From assembly GCA_016791045.1 (NCBI GenBank), contig JAEUNO010000015.1:62001-126000 (forward strand): 64,000 nucleotides of DNA. The letters run 5' to 3'. The DNA is from Methyloversatilis sp. GTDB lineage: Bacteria > Pseudomonadota > Gammaproteobacteria > Burkholderiales > Rhodocyclaceae. Below the pieces are notes generated by a model. The model saw only the letters and a program-made list of their open reading frames with translations. It did not search any database and was not told the origin of the DNA. This document shows positions 1-9,191 of this stretch, in pieces. Numbering within the stretch: position 1 is the first letter of the stretch; the number at the start of each line of letters is the position of its first letter. The translations under genes were made by a program, and so were the position numbers.

Positions 1-47
1 TCAGCCCGGCAGCGCTGGCCTTCGAGGCGATGATCGCGACGGACTGA
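1..47 (+). CDS. 3' end of an unidentified plus-strand gene (partial)
   Basis: Reading codons from base 3 gives SPAALAFEAMIATD followed by TGA at 45-47. Nearly every codon ends in G or C, the pattern of the real genes here, so this looks like the last residues of a gene entering from the left and converging on pepN. Too little is visible to name a family. The inverted repeat at 51-123 lies directly after the stop. Confidence 0.45.
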   Translation, partial: SPAALAFEAMIATD

Positions 48-50
48 AGC

Positions 51-123
51 AGATGCAAGATTCAAGATGCAAGGAAAGACTGGCGCCGCGTTCCTTGCGT
101 CTTGAATCTTGAATCTTGTATCT
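51..123. repeat. Inverted-repeat element with TCTTGAA motifs, copy 1
   Basis: The left arm at 51-74 (starting AGATGCAAGATTCAAG) is the near-perfect reverse complement of CCTTGCGTCTTGAATCTTG at 93-111. The right arm is then extended by another AATCTTG unit. The arms enclose about 18 bases. The element fills the gap between the converging genes at 47 and 128. A related element lies at 62481-62572, so this is a dispersed family rather than a chance hairpin. It could act as a transcription barrier, but there is no T-run of the intrinsic terminator type. Confidence 0.7.
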
Positions 124-127
124 GCCC

Positions 128-2776
128 TCAAACCAGGGCCCGGCTGACGACCTCGGCGACGTCCGGCGACAGCCCGGGTTGTGCGGCGATGCTTTCAAGC
201 GCGGTGCGGGCATGTGCCTGACGGCAGTCGTCGAAGCGGCGCCAGCGGTCGAAGGCGCGTGCCACGCGTGAGGCGACTTGCGGATTCACCGGATCGAGCT
301 CGCGGATGACGCCGGCCGCATAGGTGTAACCCGATCCATCCGCCGCATGGAAGTGCAGCGGGTTGGCGGCGCAGAAGGTGCGCACCAGCGCATACACCTT
401 GTTCGGGTTCTTGAGATCGAAGGCTTCGTGCGCCATCAATTCGCGCACGCGCGCGGTCGTGCCGACCGCCGGCGAGGTCGCCTGCACCGTCAGCCATTTG
501 TCCACCACCAGGGCTTCGTGCTTCCAGCGCGCGTAGAACTCGGCGAGCGCGACCTCGCGCAATGGCGTTTCGCTGTGCGCCAGCAGGGTCAGCGCCGCCG
601 ACTGGTCGGTCATGTTGTCGGCGTCGCGGAACTGCGTGAGTGCGCGCAGTTGCAGTGCCGGGTCGTCCAGTTCCATCAGATAGCCCAGCGCCAGATTGCG
701 CAGTGCACGCCGGCCCATCGCCGCGGCGTCGGGCACATAGGGTCCGGTCACGGCAAGCGAATCGAGCAGCGCCTCGAACTGCGGGCGCAAGGCCTGCGCC
801 AGCGTGCGGCGGAACAGCTTGCGTACCCGGTGTGCGGCATCCGGATCGATCACCGACATCTGATCGCCGAGCCAGATTTCCGAGGGCAGCGCCAGCGCCT
901 CGGCGGCGAAGGCCGGGTCTTGCGCTGCCTTGCCAAGGGTCTTGGTGAAGGCGTCGACGAACACCGCTGGCACCTCCGGCACGCCGCCTGACTGCACGGT
1001 TGCCACGCCGGCGAGCATGAGCCTCGTGGCCAGCCGCTGGCCGGCTTCCCAGCGGTTGAATTCATCGCTGTCATGCGCCATCAGCGTTGCCAGCGTGCTG
1101 TCCGGGCAGTCGAACAGCAGCGTCACGGGCGCCGAGAAATTGCGCAGCAGCGATGGCAGCGGCGCTTGAGTCAGGCGATGCGCCGACAGGTCGAGGTCGA
1201 AGGTCTGGGAGGTTTCGGTCAGGGACAGCACCGTGGTCGGCAGGATTTCACGGCCATCCGGCGTCAGCAGGCCGACGGCGACCGGAATGTGCAACGGGCC
1301 GCGTTCGAGCGAAATGCCTTCCTGCGCCAGACGCTTCTCATAGGCGGTGGCCGGATTGCCCTGGACCAGCGTGAGGCGATAGCGGCCGGATGAAACGTCG
1401 AAGTCAGCAGCGGCCTTCAGCGTCGGCGTGCCGGCCTGCTCGTACCAGCGACGGAATCGGGACAGATCGACGCCGCTCGCGTCCTGCATCGCCGATACGA
1501 AGGCATCGCAGGTGACCGCCTGCCCGTCATGGCGCTCGAAATACAGCTTCATGCCGCGCTGGAAACCGTCTTCGCCGAGCAGCGTGTGGATCATGCGCAC
1601 CACCTCGGCCCCCTTTTCGTAGACCGTGGCGGTGTAAAAGTTGTTGATTTCCTCGTAGCTGGCCGGCCGCACCGGGTGAGCCATCGGACCGGCATCCTCC
1701 GGAAACTGCGCTGCGCGCAGGCCGCGCACCTCCTGGATGCGCTGCACGGCGCGCGAATACATGTCCGAGCCGTATTCCTGGTCGCGGAACACGGTCAGCC
1801 CTTCCTTCAGCGACAGCTGGAACCAGTCGCGGCAGGTCACGCGGTTGCCGGTCCAGTTGTGGAAGTATTCGTGCGCGACCACGCGGTCGATGTTCATGTA
1901 GTCGAGATCGGTGGCGATGTCCGGTCGCGCCAGCACGTACTTCGTGTTGAAGATGTTCAAGCCCTTGTTTTCCATCGCGCCCATGTTGAAGTCGCCGACG
2001 GCGACGATCATGTAGCGGTCGAGATCCAGTTCGAGGCCGAAACGCTCCTCGTCCCAGCGCATCGACTTCTTCAGCGCATGCATCGCGAAATCGCACTGGT
2101 CGAGCTTGCCCGGTTCGACATAGATCGCCAGATCGACCTCGCGCCCGGAGGCAGTCGTATAGCGGTCGTCCAGCCGGTCGAGTTTCGCAGCGACCATCGC
2201 GAACAGGTAGCACGGCTTGGGAAACGGATCGACCCAGCGCGCCCAGTGACGGCCTTCGGCCTCGTCGCCGCTGGCTTCCAGATTGCCGTTCGCCAGCAGA
2301 TCGGGGAAACGTTCGCGACTGGCATGCAGGGTCACCGTGTAGCGCGACATCACGTCGGGCCGATCCGGAAAATACGTGATGCGGCGGAAGCCTTCGGCTT
2401 CGCACTGCGTGAAGTAACCGTCCTTCGAGCGGAACAGGCCGGACAGCGTCGTATTGACGTCCGGCCGGATGCGCACCCGGGTGGTCAGCCGGCAGCTGTC
2501 CGGCAGTCCGGTCAGCACGAGCCGGCTGTCCTTCAGCAGGCTGAGCGGGTTGTCCAGCGTGACGTCGTCAACGCGGACGTCGATCAACTCGAGCGCCTCG
2601 CCGTCAAGTTCCAGATCGGCCCGGGGTGCGTTTTCGTTGCGCCGCACAAGCATGACTGCGCCAACCGTCGTGTCGCCGTTGTCGGCGATCGACACGTCAA
2701 GGTCGACGGTATCCACCCACCAGGCGGGCGCGCGGTAGTCACGCAGATGGATGGCGCGCGAAAAAGAGTTCTTCAT
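128..2776 (-). CDS. pepN: Aminopeptidase N (M1 family zinc metallopeptidase)
   Basis: This is an 882-residue cytoplasmic M1 aminopeptidase that removes N-terminal residues from peptides, close in length to E. coli PepN (870). The GAMENKGL exopeptidase motif is near residues 267-274. The zinc site HEYFHN begins near 303, with the third ligand Glu in LKEGLTVF near 326 (HExxH-x18-E). The N-terminal beta domain and the long helical C-terminal domain are both present. The ATG at 2776 has a GGAAG-like Shine-Dalgarno sequence upstream. The gene stands alone on the minus strand and converges on a gene ending at 47. Confidence 0.97.
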   Translation of the reverse strand: MKNSFSRAIHLRDYRAPAWWVDTVDLDVSIADNGDTTVGAVMLVRRNENAPRADLELDGEALELIDVRVDDVTLDNPLSLLKDSRLVLTGLPDSCRLTTRVRIRPDVNTTLSGLFRSKDGYFTQCEAEGFRRITYFPDRPDVMSRYTVTLHASRERFPDLLANGNLEASGDEAEGRHWARWVDPFPKPCYLFAMVAAKLDRLDDRYTTASGREVDLAIYVEPGKLDQCDFAMHALKKSMRWDEERFGLELDLDRYMIVAVGDFNMGAMENKGLNIFNTKYVLARPDIATDLDYMNIDRVVAHEYFHNWTGNRVTCRDWFQLSLKEGLTVFRDQEYGSDMYSRAVQRIQEVRGLRAAQFPEDAGPMAHPVRPASYEEINNFYTATVYEKGAEVVRMIHTLLGEDGFQRGMKLYFERHDGQAVTCDAFVSAMQDASGVDLSRFRRWYEQAGTPTLKAAADFDVSSGRYRLTLVQGNPATAYEKRLAQEGISLERGPLHIPVAVGLLTPDGREILPTTVLSLTETSQTFDLDLSAHRLTQAPLPSLLRNFSAPVTLLFDCPDSTLATLMAHDSDEFNRWEAGQRLATRLMLAGVATVQSGGVPEVPAVFVDAFTKTLGKAAQDPAFAAEALALPSEIWLGDQMSVIDPDAAHRVRKLFRRTLAQALRPQFEALLDSLAVTGPYVPDAAAMGRRALRNLALGYLMELDDPALQLRALTQFRDADNMTDQSAALTLLAHSETPLREVALAEFYARWKHEALVVDKWLTVQATSPAVGTTARVRELMAHEAFDLKNPNKVYALVRTFCAANPLHFHAADGSGYTYAAGVIRELDPVNPQVASRVARAFDRWRRFDDCRQAHARTALESIAAQPGLSPDVAEVVSRALV

Positions 2777-3034
2777 TTGTTAACTTCCGTGTCGATAACA
2801 GCAGGGGCAGTCGTTCGAACACTGCCTTGAACAAGGGTTCGCAGCGATTGCACATCGCGGCAAAGTCAGTCTGCATGCGGCTGGGCCGAAGATCATGCGA
2901 ACCGGTGAAGGGAGCAGACAGGGTTTTTGGCGCTCCATCAGCAGGCCGGGTTAACCCTTAGTCCGGGTGACCTAAGTTCTAAAGAATGACACATCGCAGC
3001 ATTACCATCGAACCAACAACTCAAAAGGTATGCC
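2777..3034. promoter_or_regulatory. Divergent intergenic region between pepN and the 3035 gene
   Basis: This 258-bp non-coding gap must hold both promoters. Visible elements are CCTTG-AA-CAAGG at 2825-2836, the 10-bp palindrome GGGTTAACCC at 2948-2957, and CTTAG...CTAAG arms at 2957-2976, followed by TAAAGA at 2980. AAGG at 3025-3028 is a good ribosome binding site for the ATG at 3035. No -35/-10 pair stands out clearly, and the dyads are unassigned. Confidence 0.4.
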
Positions 3035-3619
3035 ATGGGTGCAATTTTGAACGAAAGTGCGTCGGTGTCGCGCCAACAGCGTGATGAGACGACTCCGCGT
3101 CAGGCGCGGGAACACGCGGCTTGGCCGAGATTTTCGGCCAATGCGTCGCGCCACGCTGAAATCGGGGCAGACGGTCAGCCCGTTGCAGCAGCCGGTCTGC
3201 GCAACTGGACAGCCGGCGAGCTTGCGGCGCTGTTGTGCGAAGTGCTCAAGCGCGAACATGCTGCGCTGGCAGCCTGCCACGGACAACGCGTCGAAACCGA
3301 CTGGATTCCGCTTGCCCGCTCGCTCGCCATACGCCTGGCCGAAACGCCGGGCATGACGCTGGCGACCAGCCCGCTGAAAACCCGCTTCCTGCTGCGCGAG
3401 CAGATCGGTGCCTGGCTCGTGCACAACGCGCTCGATGTCGATGCCGCGCATTCCGTTCTGATTGCACTGCCCGACACCTGGAACCCCGCCCGCGTCCTGT
3501 CGTATCTGTTCCGGCATGAAATTGCACCGATGCACTACGTCACGGCATCCGTACGCAGCAACAACCAGCCCATCTCCGGCAGCACCACGATCCGCGAAGA
3601 GCTCAGCGTCAGCGCCTGA
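3035..3619 (+). CDS. Hypothetical protein, 194 aa, family not recognised
   Basis: The protein starts at an ATG six bases after AAGG and has strong G/C third positions throughout, so it is very likely a real gene. It is soluble, with no signal peptide or membrane segment. The first ~55 residues are polar and low in conservation signals (Gln, Arg, Ala). A helical region follows (around LAALLCEVLKREHAALAAC), then an acidic/hydrophobic stretch and a C-terminal tail with VRSNNQPISGS. It is monocistronic: its own upstream region, and a strong terminator 49 bases after the stop. No motif supports a function. Confidence 0.75.
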   Translation: MGAILNESASVSRQQRDETTPRQAREHAAWPRFSANASRHAEIGADGQPVAAAGLRNWTAGELAALLCEVLKREHAALAACHGQRVETDWIPLARSLAIRLAETPGMTLATSPLKTRFLLREQIGAWLVHNALDVDAAHSVLIALPDTWNPARVLSYLFRHEIAPMHYVTASVRSNNQPISGSTTIREELSVSA

Positions 3620-3668
3620 CGCCGGAATCGCGTACTGCGGCTCTTCCGGTTGCACGCGTTGCGAAGTT

Positions 3669-3713
3669 AAAAGAGGTGGTTGCGGCTTTACGGCCGCAAT
3701 CACCTCTTTTTCC
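3669..3713 (+). terminator. Intrinsic terminator of the 3035 gene
   Basis: An 18-bp stem is formed by AAAAGAGGTGGTTGCGGC (3669-3686) and 3693-3710, with one G-U pair and a 6-base loop, ending in a T-run (TTTTT to 3711). The A-run on the left side means it could also work on the minus strand. Confidence 0.9.
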
Positions 3714-3781
3714 TTGTGCGCCCGAAGGCGGAGAGCCTTGTCGGCGCGCCGGAGCGCCTGCCCACGCGCCCACACGGCACA

Positions 3782-3813
3782 AAACAAAAAGGCCAGTTCC
3801 GGGGAACTGGCCT
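3782..3813 (-). terminator. Intrinsic terminator of tRNA-Thr
   Basis: On the minus strand, AGGCCAGTT (3813-3805) pairs with AACTGGCCT (3798-3790) around CCCCGG, followed by TTTTTGTTTT. It lies 16 bases after the tRNA-Thr 3' end and defines a short monocistronic tRNA transcript. Confidence 0.88.
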
Positions 3814-3829
3814 GTCTGCTTGATTCTAT

Positions 3830-3905
3830 TGGTGCCGCTGGCCGGAATCGAACTGGCGACCTTCGCATTACGAATGCGCTGCTCTACCAACTGAGCTACA
3901 GCGGC
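3830..3905 (-). tRNA. tRNA-Thr (anticodon CGT)
   Basis: The 76-nt minus-strand gene starts GCCGCTGTAGCTCAG and ends CAGCGGCACCA, with CCA encoded. The 7-bp acceptor stem pairs perfectly. The D-arm, a 7-base anticodon loop TTCGTAA (anticodon CGT, reading ACG) and a T-loop TTCGATT are present. Confidence 0.97.
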
Positions 3906-3919
3906 GAAAAAGAGCGCGC

Positions 3920-3948
3920 ATGTTAGCCGTTGGCACGGCTCAAATCAA
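3920..3948 (-). promoter_or_regulatory. Sigma-70 promoter of tRNA-Thr
   Basis: Minus-strand -35 TTGATT (3948-3943), 17-bp spacer, -10 TAACAT (3925-3920). The predicted start is about 7 bases before the mature tRNA 5' end at 3905. Confidence 0.6.
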
Positions 3949-3995
3949 TGAGAACCTGCACGCAACGCGGAACATTGCACGGATCTGCGGTGCCG

Positions 3996-4421
3996 CTACG
4001 CTGAAGCGCCCGACGGACGCATGCGGACGACGATGTCCATGCCGTCAGCCACCATGCCCGGCGGCAACGACGGCATGCCATCGACGCGCAGAACGTGCTG
4101 CGGAATGTCGGTCAGGCATCCGGTCACGACGTCATAGAGGTGATGATGCGGCTCCGTGTTCGGATCGAAGAACACCTTGGTCGGGTCCACGATGACCTCG
4201 CGGATCAGGCCGGAATCACGCAGCAGCTTCAGCGTGTTGTAGACGGTCGCCTTCGAGGCCGACGGCGAAGTTTCGTTCACCATGCCCAGTATCTGGTCCG
4301 CAGACAGATGCTCCATGCGGGAAAACAGTACGCACGCGATATCCACGCGTGGTTGCGTCAGATTGACGCCATGCTTGCGCAACAGGTCTATCGTTTGTTC
4401 GCGGTTCAACGTGGTTTTCAT
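3996..4421 (-). CDS. Fur-family transcriptional regulator (Irr-like, no CxxC)
   Basis: The 141-residue protein starts at the ATG at 4421; upstream codons are not Fur-like. The N-terminal winged helix includes LTQPRVDIACVLF and the recognition region SPSASKATVYNTLKLL. The dimerisation/metal domain carries EPHHHLYDVVTGCLTDIP, the His-rich signature of the family. The paired CxxC structural zinc motifs common in Fur, Zur and PerR are absent, which is more like Irr-type members. It likely represses target promoters in response to iron, haem or oxidative state. It sits 49 bases after ispH on the same strand, so it may be the last gene of the ribF-ispH transcript. IspH being a 4Fe-4S enzyme makes an iron link attractive, but that is inference. 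Confidence 0.88.
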   Translation of the reverse strand: MKTTLNREQTIDLLRKHGVNLTQPRVDIACVLFSRMEHLSADQILGMVNETSPSASKATVYNTLKLLRDSGLIREVIVDPTKVFFDPNTEPHHHLYDVVTGCLTDIPQHVLRVDGMPSLPPGMVADGMDIVVRMRPSGASA

Positions 4422-4470
4422 GATTCCCAGTATATGTAAGCGGGCCCGTCCCTGCCAATCAACGGGCTTG

Positions 4471-5397
4471 TCATCCCTGCACCAGCTCTCTGGGGAGCGG
4501 AAAATTGACGTTTTCCGGCGCACCCTCAAGCATGCGGACCGATGCCGCGCCCAGCTCGCGCAGGCGCGCCACCACTTCATCGACCAGAACTTCCGGCGCC
4601 GACGCGCCGGCGGTCACACCAATGCGCTTGCGACCGGTCAGCCAGGACGGGTCGATCTGCGCCGCGTTGTCGATCAGGTAGGCAGGCACGCCGAACTGTT
4701 CCGCCACCTCGCGCAAGCGGTTCGAATTGGAGCTGTTCGGTGAGCCGACCACCAGCACCAGCTCACTGCGCGGCGCCATGAACTTGACCGCATCCTGCCG
4801 GTTCTGCGTCGCATAGCAGATGTCGTCGCGCTTCGGACCGACGATATCCGGAAAGCGGGCGCGCAGCGCCTCGACGATGACCTGCGCATCATCGACCGAC
4901 AACGTGGTCTGTGTGACGTAGGCGAGCTTGCCGGCGTCCTTGACGTTCAGCGAGGCGACATCGGCCACGGTTTCGACCAGATACATGCCGCCGTCGGTCT
5001 GCCCCATCGTCCCTTCAACCTCCGGATGCCCCTTGTGCCCGATCATGACGATCTCGCGGCCGGCATCGCGCATCTTGGCCACTTCGACGTGAACCTTGGT
5101 CACCAGCGGGCAGGTTGCATCGAACACACGCAAGCCACGCGACGACGCGTCGTGGCGTACCGCCTGCGGCACACCGTGTGCGCTGAAGATCAGCGTGGCA
5201 CCCTCGGGCACCAGTTCGAGGTCATCGATGAAGATCGCACCCTTGGCGCGCAGGCTGTCGACGACGAACTTGTTGTGCACCACCTCGTGCCGCACGTAGA
5301 TCGGCGCACCGTACTGCTCAAGTGCCCGCTCGACGATCGCAATCGCCCGTTCTACGCCGGCACAGAAGCCGCGCGGATTGGCCAGCAGAATTTCCAT
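4471..5397 (-). CDS. ispH: 4-hydroxy-3-methylbut-2-enyl diphosphate reductase
   Basis: This 308-residue 4Fe-4S enzyme catalyses the last step of the MEP pathway, reducing HMBPP to IPP and DMAPP. The three cluster cysteines are visible: Cys12 in GFCAGV, about Cys96 in DATCPLV and about Cys194 in DICYATQ. The catalytic region EVEGTMGQ and the C-terminal SSNSNRL motif are present. Length matches the family. It follows fkpB by 10 bases on the minus strand, the conserved lspA-fkpB-ispH order. Confidence 0.97.
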   Translation of the reverse strand: MEILLANPRGFCAGVERAIAIVERALEQYGAPIYVRHEVVHNKFVVDSLRAKGAIFIDDLELVPEGATLIFSAHGVPQAVRHDASSRGLRVFDATCPLVTKVHVEVAKMRDAGREIVMIGHKGHPEVEGTMGQTDGGMYLVETVADVASLNVKDAGKLAYVTQTTLSVDDAQVIVEALRARFPDIVGPKRDDICYATQNRQDAVKFMAPRSELVLVVGSPNSSNSNRLREVAEQFGVPAYLIDNAAQIDPSWLTGRKRIGVTAGASAPEVLVDEVVARLRELGAASVRMLEGAPENVNFPLPRELVQG

Positions 5398-5407
5398 GTT
5401 TCCTCCG

Positions 5408-5848
5408 TCAGAGGATGCCGATGATCTGGACCTCGAAGCTCACGGCGCGCCCCGCCAACGGGTGATTGAAATCGATCAGCGCCGACTTGTCATCCACTTC
5501 CTTCACCAGGCCGGGAAACTTGTTGCCGTCTTCACCCAGGAATTCGACGATGGAATTCACCGCCAGTTCGACATCGTCCGGCAGGTCGGCGCGCGCAAAG
5601 CGCTCGACCAGATCTTCCGTATGCTCGCCGAACACCTCGCCCGCTTCCAGTTCGAACACTTCGTGATCGCCGACCGCCAGGCCGACCAGACAGATTTCGA
5701 GTGCCGGCGCCAGCTCGCCGCGGCCAAGCTGCAGCGTCGCAGGGCGCGAATCGAAGGTGCTGACGCGTACCACGGCCCTTTCGGTTTCCGGCACGGCCAT
5801 GCGGTAATGCAGGGTCACCAGGCTGTCCGGCTTGATCTTGTCACTCAT
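5408..5848 (-). CDS. fkpB: FKBP-type peptidyl-prolyl isomerase (SlpA/FkpB)
   Basis: The 146-residue protein starts at the ATG at 5848, whose ATGA overlaps the lspA stop. The SlyD/FkpB fold is recognisable: VTLHYRMAV at the start, [13 protein letters not shown], the insert-in-flap region with [13 protein letters not shown], and [16 protein letters not shown] near the C-terminus. It assists folding by cis/trans proline isomerisation in the cytoplasm. Gene order lspA-fkpB-ispH is as in E. coli. Confidence 0.93.
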   Translation of the reverse strand: MSDKIKPDSLVTLHYRMAVPETERAVVRVSTFDSRPATLQLGRGELAPALEICLVGLAVGDHEVFELEAGEVFGEHTEDLVERFARADLPDDVELAVNSIVEFLGEDGNKFPGLVKEVDDKSALIDFNHPLAGRAVSFEVQIIGIL

Positions 5849-6339
5849 GCTTGTTTCTCCGCACGGGCGGCGCGCGACACCAGCCAGAACTGATCGATCA
5901 GCATCAGTACGACACCCGCAGTGATGGCCGAATCGGCCACGTTGAACGCCGGAAAGCCGTGGCTCCCGGCATGAAAGTACAGAAAATCGACAACCGCGCC
6001 CAGAACCACGCGGTCGATCAGGTTGCCGATGGCGCCGCCGAGGATCAACGCCAGCCCCAGCGGCAGCACGACTTCGGCGACATGGCGGCGCATCAGCACG
6101 ATGAGCCAGGCAGACACCGCTGACGTGAGCACGATGAAAAACCAGCGCTGCCAGCCGGAATGATCGGCCAGAAAGCTGAATGCGGCACCCGGGTTGTACA
6201 CCAGCACCAGATCGAAGTAGGACGTCACCGACCAGCTCTGGCCGTAGGACAACCACCCCGTGATCAGGTATTTGGTGAGCTGGTCCGCCCCCACGACCAA
6301 CAGGGCGACGGCCAGCCAGCCGGCGAAGCGCGCACTCAT
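5845..6339 (-). CDS. lspA: Lipoprotein signal peptidase II
   Basis: The 164-residue inner-membrane aspartyl protease cleaves prolipoprotein signal peptides after lipid attachment. Four hydrophobic segments are visible. The signature motifs are DQLTK near 19, NPGAAFS near 49, GNLIDR near 105 and the catalytic aspartates in VVDF (~118) and FNVAD (~136). It starts 5 bases after ileS and overlaps fkpB by 4 bases, so it is tightly coupled. Substrates in this window include the lipoproteins at 52669 and 57113. Confidence 0.96.
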   Translation of the reverse strand: MSARFAGWLAVALLVVGADQLTKYLITGWLSYGQSWSVTSYFDLVLVYNPGAAFSFLADHSGWQRWFFIVLTSAVSAWLIVLMRRHVAEVVLPLGLALILGGAIGNLIDRVVLGAVVDFLYFHAGSHGFPAFNVADSAITAGVVLMLIDQFWLVSRAARAEKQA

Positions 6340-6344
6340 GGTGA

Positions 6345-9182
6345 TCAGGCGTGGCTGCGCGTTTCACCGTCGCCGTGCAGATTGCTGTCGCAACGGCTGC
6401 ACAGTTCGGGGTGCCCGGGGTTGCTGCCCACGTCGGCGCGATAGTGCCAGCAGCGCGCGCACTTGAGCTGCGCACTTGCCGCCGCACTGACGCCCTGCTC
6501 GGCGTCCGATTCGACCTTGACCAGGGTCGCCGCGGAGGTGATGAGCACGAAGCGCAGATCGTCGCCGAGCGCCGCGAGATCGTCGTAGACCGCTCCCGTT
6601 GCCCGCACTTCGACTTCGGCCTGCAGCGACGAGCCGATGCCGCCTTCGGCGCGCAGCGTTTCGAGCACCCGCGCCGATTCGGCGCGCAGTGTGCGGATGC
6701 GCCCCCAGCTTTCCATCAGCGCGGCTTCGTCAGCCTGCATCGGCAGCGCATTCCACGTGGTCAGCATCACGCTGTCGAGATTCGCGGCATACGGGCCGTT
6801 CTTGCCCGCTTCGGCCAGCACGGTCCAGATCTCTTCCGCCGTGAAAGGCATGATCGGTGCCATCAGGCGTACCAGGGTCTGCGTGATGTGCCACAGCGCG
6901 CCCTGGGCCGAGCGGCGGGCATGGGAGCCGGGCGCTGTCGTGTAGAGCCGGTCCTTGAGGATGTCAAGGTAGAAGCCGCCGAGATCTTCCGACGCGAAGT
7001 GCTGCAGCGCCTGCACGATCTTGTGGAACTCGAACGTGAGGTAGTCGTTGCCGACGCGTTCCTGCAGGTCGCGCGTCAGCGCCAGTGCGTAGCGGTCGAT
7101 GGTCAGCCATTTGGTCACCGGCAGCTTGTGCGCAACCGGATCGTAGTCGGCGATGTTGGCCAGCAGGAAACGGACGGTATTGCGCAGACGCCGATAGGTT
7201 TCGACGACACGGTCGAGGATTTCCTTCGAGATCGACAACTCGCCCGAATAATCGGCTGATGCAAGCCACAGGCGGAGGATTTCCACGCCCAGCCTGTCGC
7301 CGACTTCCTGCGGCTCGATGCCGTTGCCGGCCGACTTGCTCATCTTGTGGCCGCTGGCATCGACCGTGAAGCCATGCGTCAGCAGCGCACGATACGGCGC
7401 ATGGCCATCGAGCGCACATCCGGTGAGCAGCGACGACTGGAACCAGCCGCGGTGCTGGTCGGAACCTTCGAGATAGAGGTCGGCGACCGGGCCGCCATCG
7501 CCGCGCCGGCCGTCCTGGTGCGAGCCGCGCAGCACGTGCCAGTGCGTGGTGCCTGAATCGAACCACACGTCGAGCGTGTCGGTCAGCTTGTCGTAATGCG
7601 CCGCATCGTCGCCCAGCAGTTCGGCCGGGTCGAGGTTGAACCAGGCGTCGACCCCTTCACGTTCGACGCGCTGCGCGACCTGCTCCATCAGGTCCGGCGT
7701 GTCGGGGTGCAGCTGGCCGGTTTCCTTGTGCAGGAAGAACGGAATCGGCACCCCCCAGTTGCGCTGGCGCGAAATGCACCAGTCCGGGCGTTTGGCGATC
7801 ATCGCTGCCAGACGTTCCTTGCCCCAGTCGGGGTAGAAAGCGGTGGCTTCGACCGCCGCCGCCGCGCATTCACGCAGCGTGTAGGACTCCGGCTGGCGGA
7901 TGTCCATGCCGACGAAGAACTGCGCCGTGGCGCGGTAGATGACCGGCGTCTTGTGGCGCCAGCAGTGCATGTAGCTGTGCGTGATCTGTTCGTGCGACAG
8001 CAGCGCACCCGCCTTGGCGATCGTGTCGACGATGACCGGATTGGCTTTCCAGATGTGCATGCCGCCGAACAGCGGCAGGGCATCGATATAGACGCCGTTG
8101 GCCTGCACCGGACCGAACACCTCGTCGGTCGCCAGACCGTGCGCCGTCCAGGTCTGGAAGTCTTCGACCCCGTAGGCCGGCGCGCAATGCACGATGCCGG
8201 TACCCGCGTCGAGCCCGACGTAGCTGGCAGTCAGCACCGGCACGTCGCGCACGTAGAACGGATGCTGGAACAGCAGGTCCGCCAGTGCGGTACCGGGCGC
8301 GATGGCGACCACCTCGCCTTCGAGCTTGAAGCGCGCCAGACAGCTGTCGACCAGGTCGCGGGCGACGATCACGTGGCCGTTCGGCGTCCGCACCAGTGCG
8401 TAGGTGTGCTCGCCATTCACGTTCAGCGCCTGGTTGGCCGGAATCGTCCACGGCGTCGTGGTCCAGATCACGGCCTGCACCGTGCCCGCCGGCAGCGAAT
8501 CGAGTCCGAAGGCATCCGCCAGCATGTGACGGCAGGCATCGGCGATCTGGAAACCCACGTCGACGGCCGGGCTGCCCTTGTCCTGATACTCGACTTCCGC
8601 TTCGGCCAGCGCCGAAGCGCAGTCGAAACACCAGTTCACCGGCTTCAGGCCACGGTACACCCAGCCCTTCTTGACCATTTCCTTCAACGCACGGATTTCG
8701 CCCGCCTCGTTCTGGAAATCCATCGTGCGGTAGGGCCGGTCCCAGTCGGCCAGCACGCCCAGCCGGACAAAGCCCTTCTTCTGCAGTTCGACCTGCTCGG
8801 CGGCATAGGCGCGCGCCAGCTTGCGCACCTCGGCCGGCGGCAGCGACTTGCCGTGCTTCTTTTCGATCTGGTGTTCGATCGGCAAACCGTGGCAGTCCCA
8901 GCCCGGTATGTAGGACGCGTCGAAGCCGTGCAACGTCATCGAGCGGACGATGATGTCCTTCAGGATCTTGTTGACTGCATGGCCGAGGTGGATGTCGCCA
9001 TTGGCGTACGGCGGGCCGTCGTGCAGCACGAACTGCGGCCGGCCGGCCGACTGCTTGCGGATGCGCTGATACAGCTTGCTGTCCTGCCACTGCTTCACCC
9101 AGCCAGGCTCGCGTTTCGGCAGGTCGCCGCGCATCGGGAACGGCGTGTCGGGGAGGTTCAGCGTCGAGCGGTAATCAGCCAT
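6345..9182 (-). CDS. ileS: Isoleucyl-tRNA synthetase
   Basis: This 945-residue class I synthetase has its HIGH motif as [13 protein letters not shown] (His65/His68) and KMSKS in [10 protein letters not shown] near residue 612. The editing CP1 domain spans about 200-390, with [15 protein letters not shown]-terminal zinc finger is formed by CARCWHYR and CSRCDSNL. The start at 9182 lies 9 bases after the ribF stop. The order ribF-ileS-lspA is conserved in proteobacteria. Confidence 0.98.
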   Translation of the reverse strand: MADYRSTLNLPDTPFPMRGDLPKREPGWVKQWQDSKLYQRIRKQSAGRPQFVLHDGPPYANGDIHLGHAVNKILKDIIVRSMTLHGFDASYIPGWDCHGLPIEHQIEKKHGKSLPPAEVRKLARAYAAEQVELQKKGFVRLGVLADWDRPYRTMDFQNEAGEIRALKEMVKKGWVYRGLKPVNWCFDCASALAEAEVEYQDKGSPAVDVGFQIADACRHMLADAFGLDSLPAGTVQAVIWTTTPWTIPANQALNVNGEHTYALVRTPNGHVIVARDLVDSCLARFKLEGEVVAIAPGTALADLLFQHPFYVRDVPVLTASYVGLDAGTGIVHCAPAYGVEDFQTWTAHGLATDEVFGPVQANGVYIDALPLFGGMHIWKANPVIVDTIAKAGALLSHEQITHSYMHCWRHKTPVIYRATAQFFVGMDIRQPESYTLRECAAAAVEATAFYPDWGKERLAAMIAKRPDWCISRQRNWGVPIPFFLHKETGQLHPDTPDLMEQVAQRVEREGVDAWFNLDPAELLGDDAAHYDKLTDTLDVWFDSGTTHWHVLRGSHQDGRRGDGGPVADLYLEGSDQHRGWFQSSLLTGCALDGHAPYRALLTHGFTVDASGHKMSKSAGNGIEPQEVGDRLGVEILRLWLASADYSGELSISKEILDRVVETYRRLRNTVRFLLANIADYDPVAHKLPVTKWLTIDRYALALTRDLQERVGNDYLTFEFHKIVQALQHFASEDLGGFYLDILKDRLYTTAPGSHARRSAQGALWHITQTLVRLMAPIMPFTAEEIWTVLAEAGKNGPYAANLDSVMLTTWNALPMQADEAALMESWGRIRTLRAESARVLETLRAEGGIGSSLQAEVEVRATGAVYDDLAALGDDLRFVLITSAATLVKVESDAEQGVSAAASAQLKCARCWHYRADVGSNPGHPELCSRCDSNLHGDGETRSHA

Positions 9183-9191
9183 GTTCAGCCT

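Noticed and set aside
128..213. Start of a 70-codon minus-strand frame running to base 1
   Set aside because: Its start lies inside pepN in another frame and its body crosses the inverted repeat. The plus-strand gene end at 45-47 explains the coding bias better.
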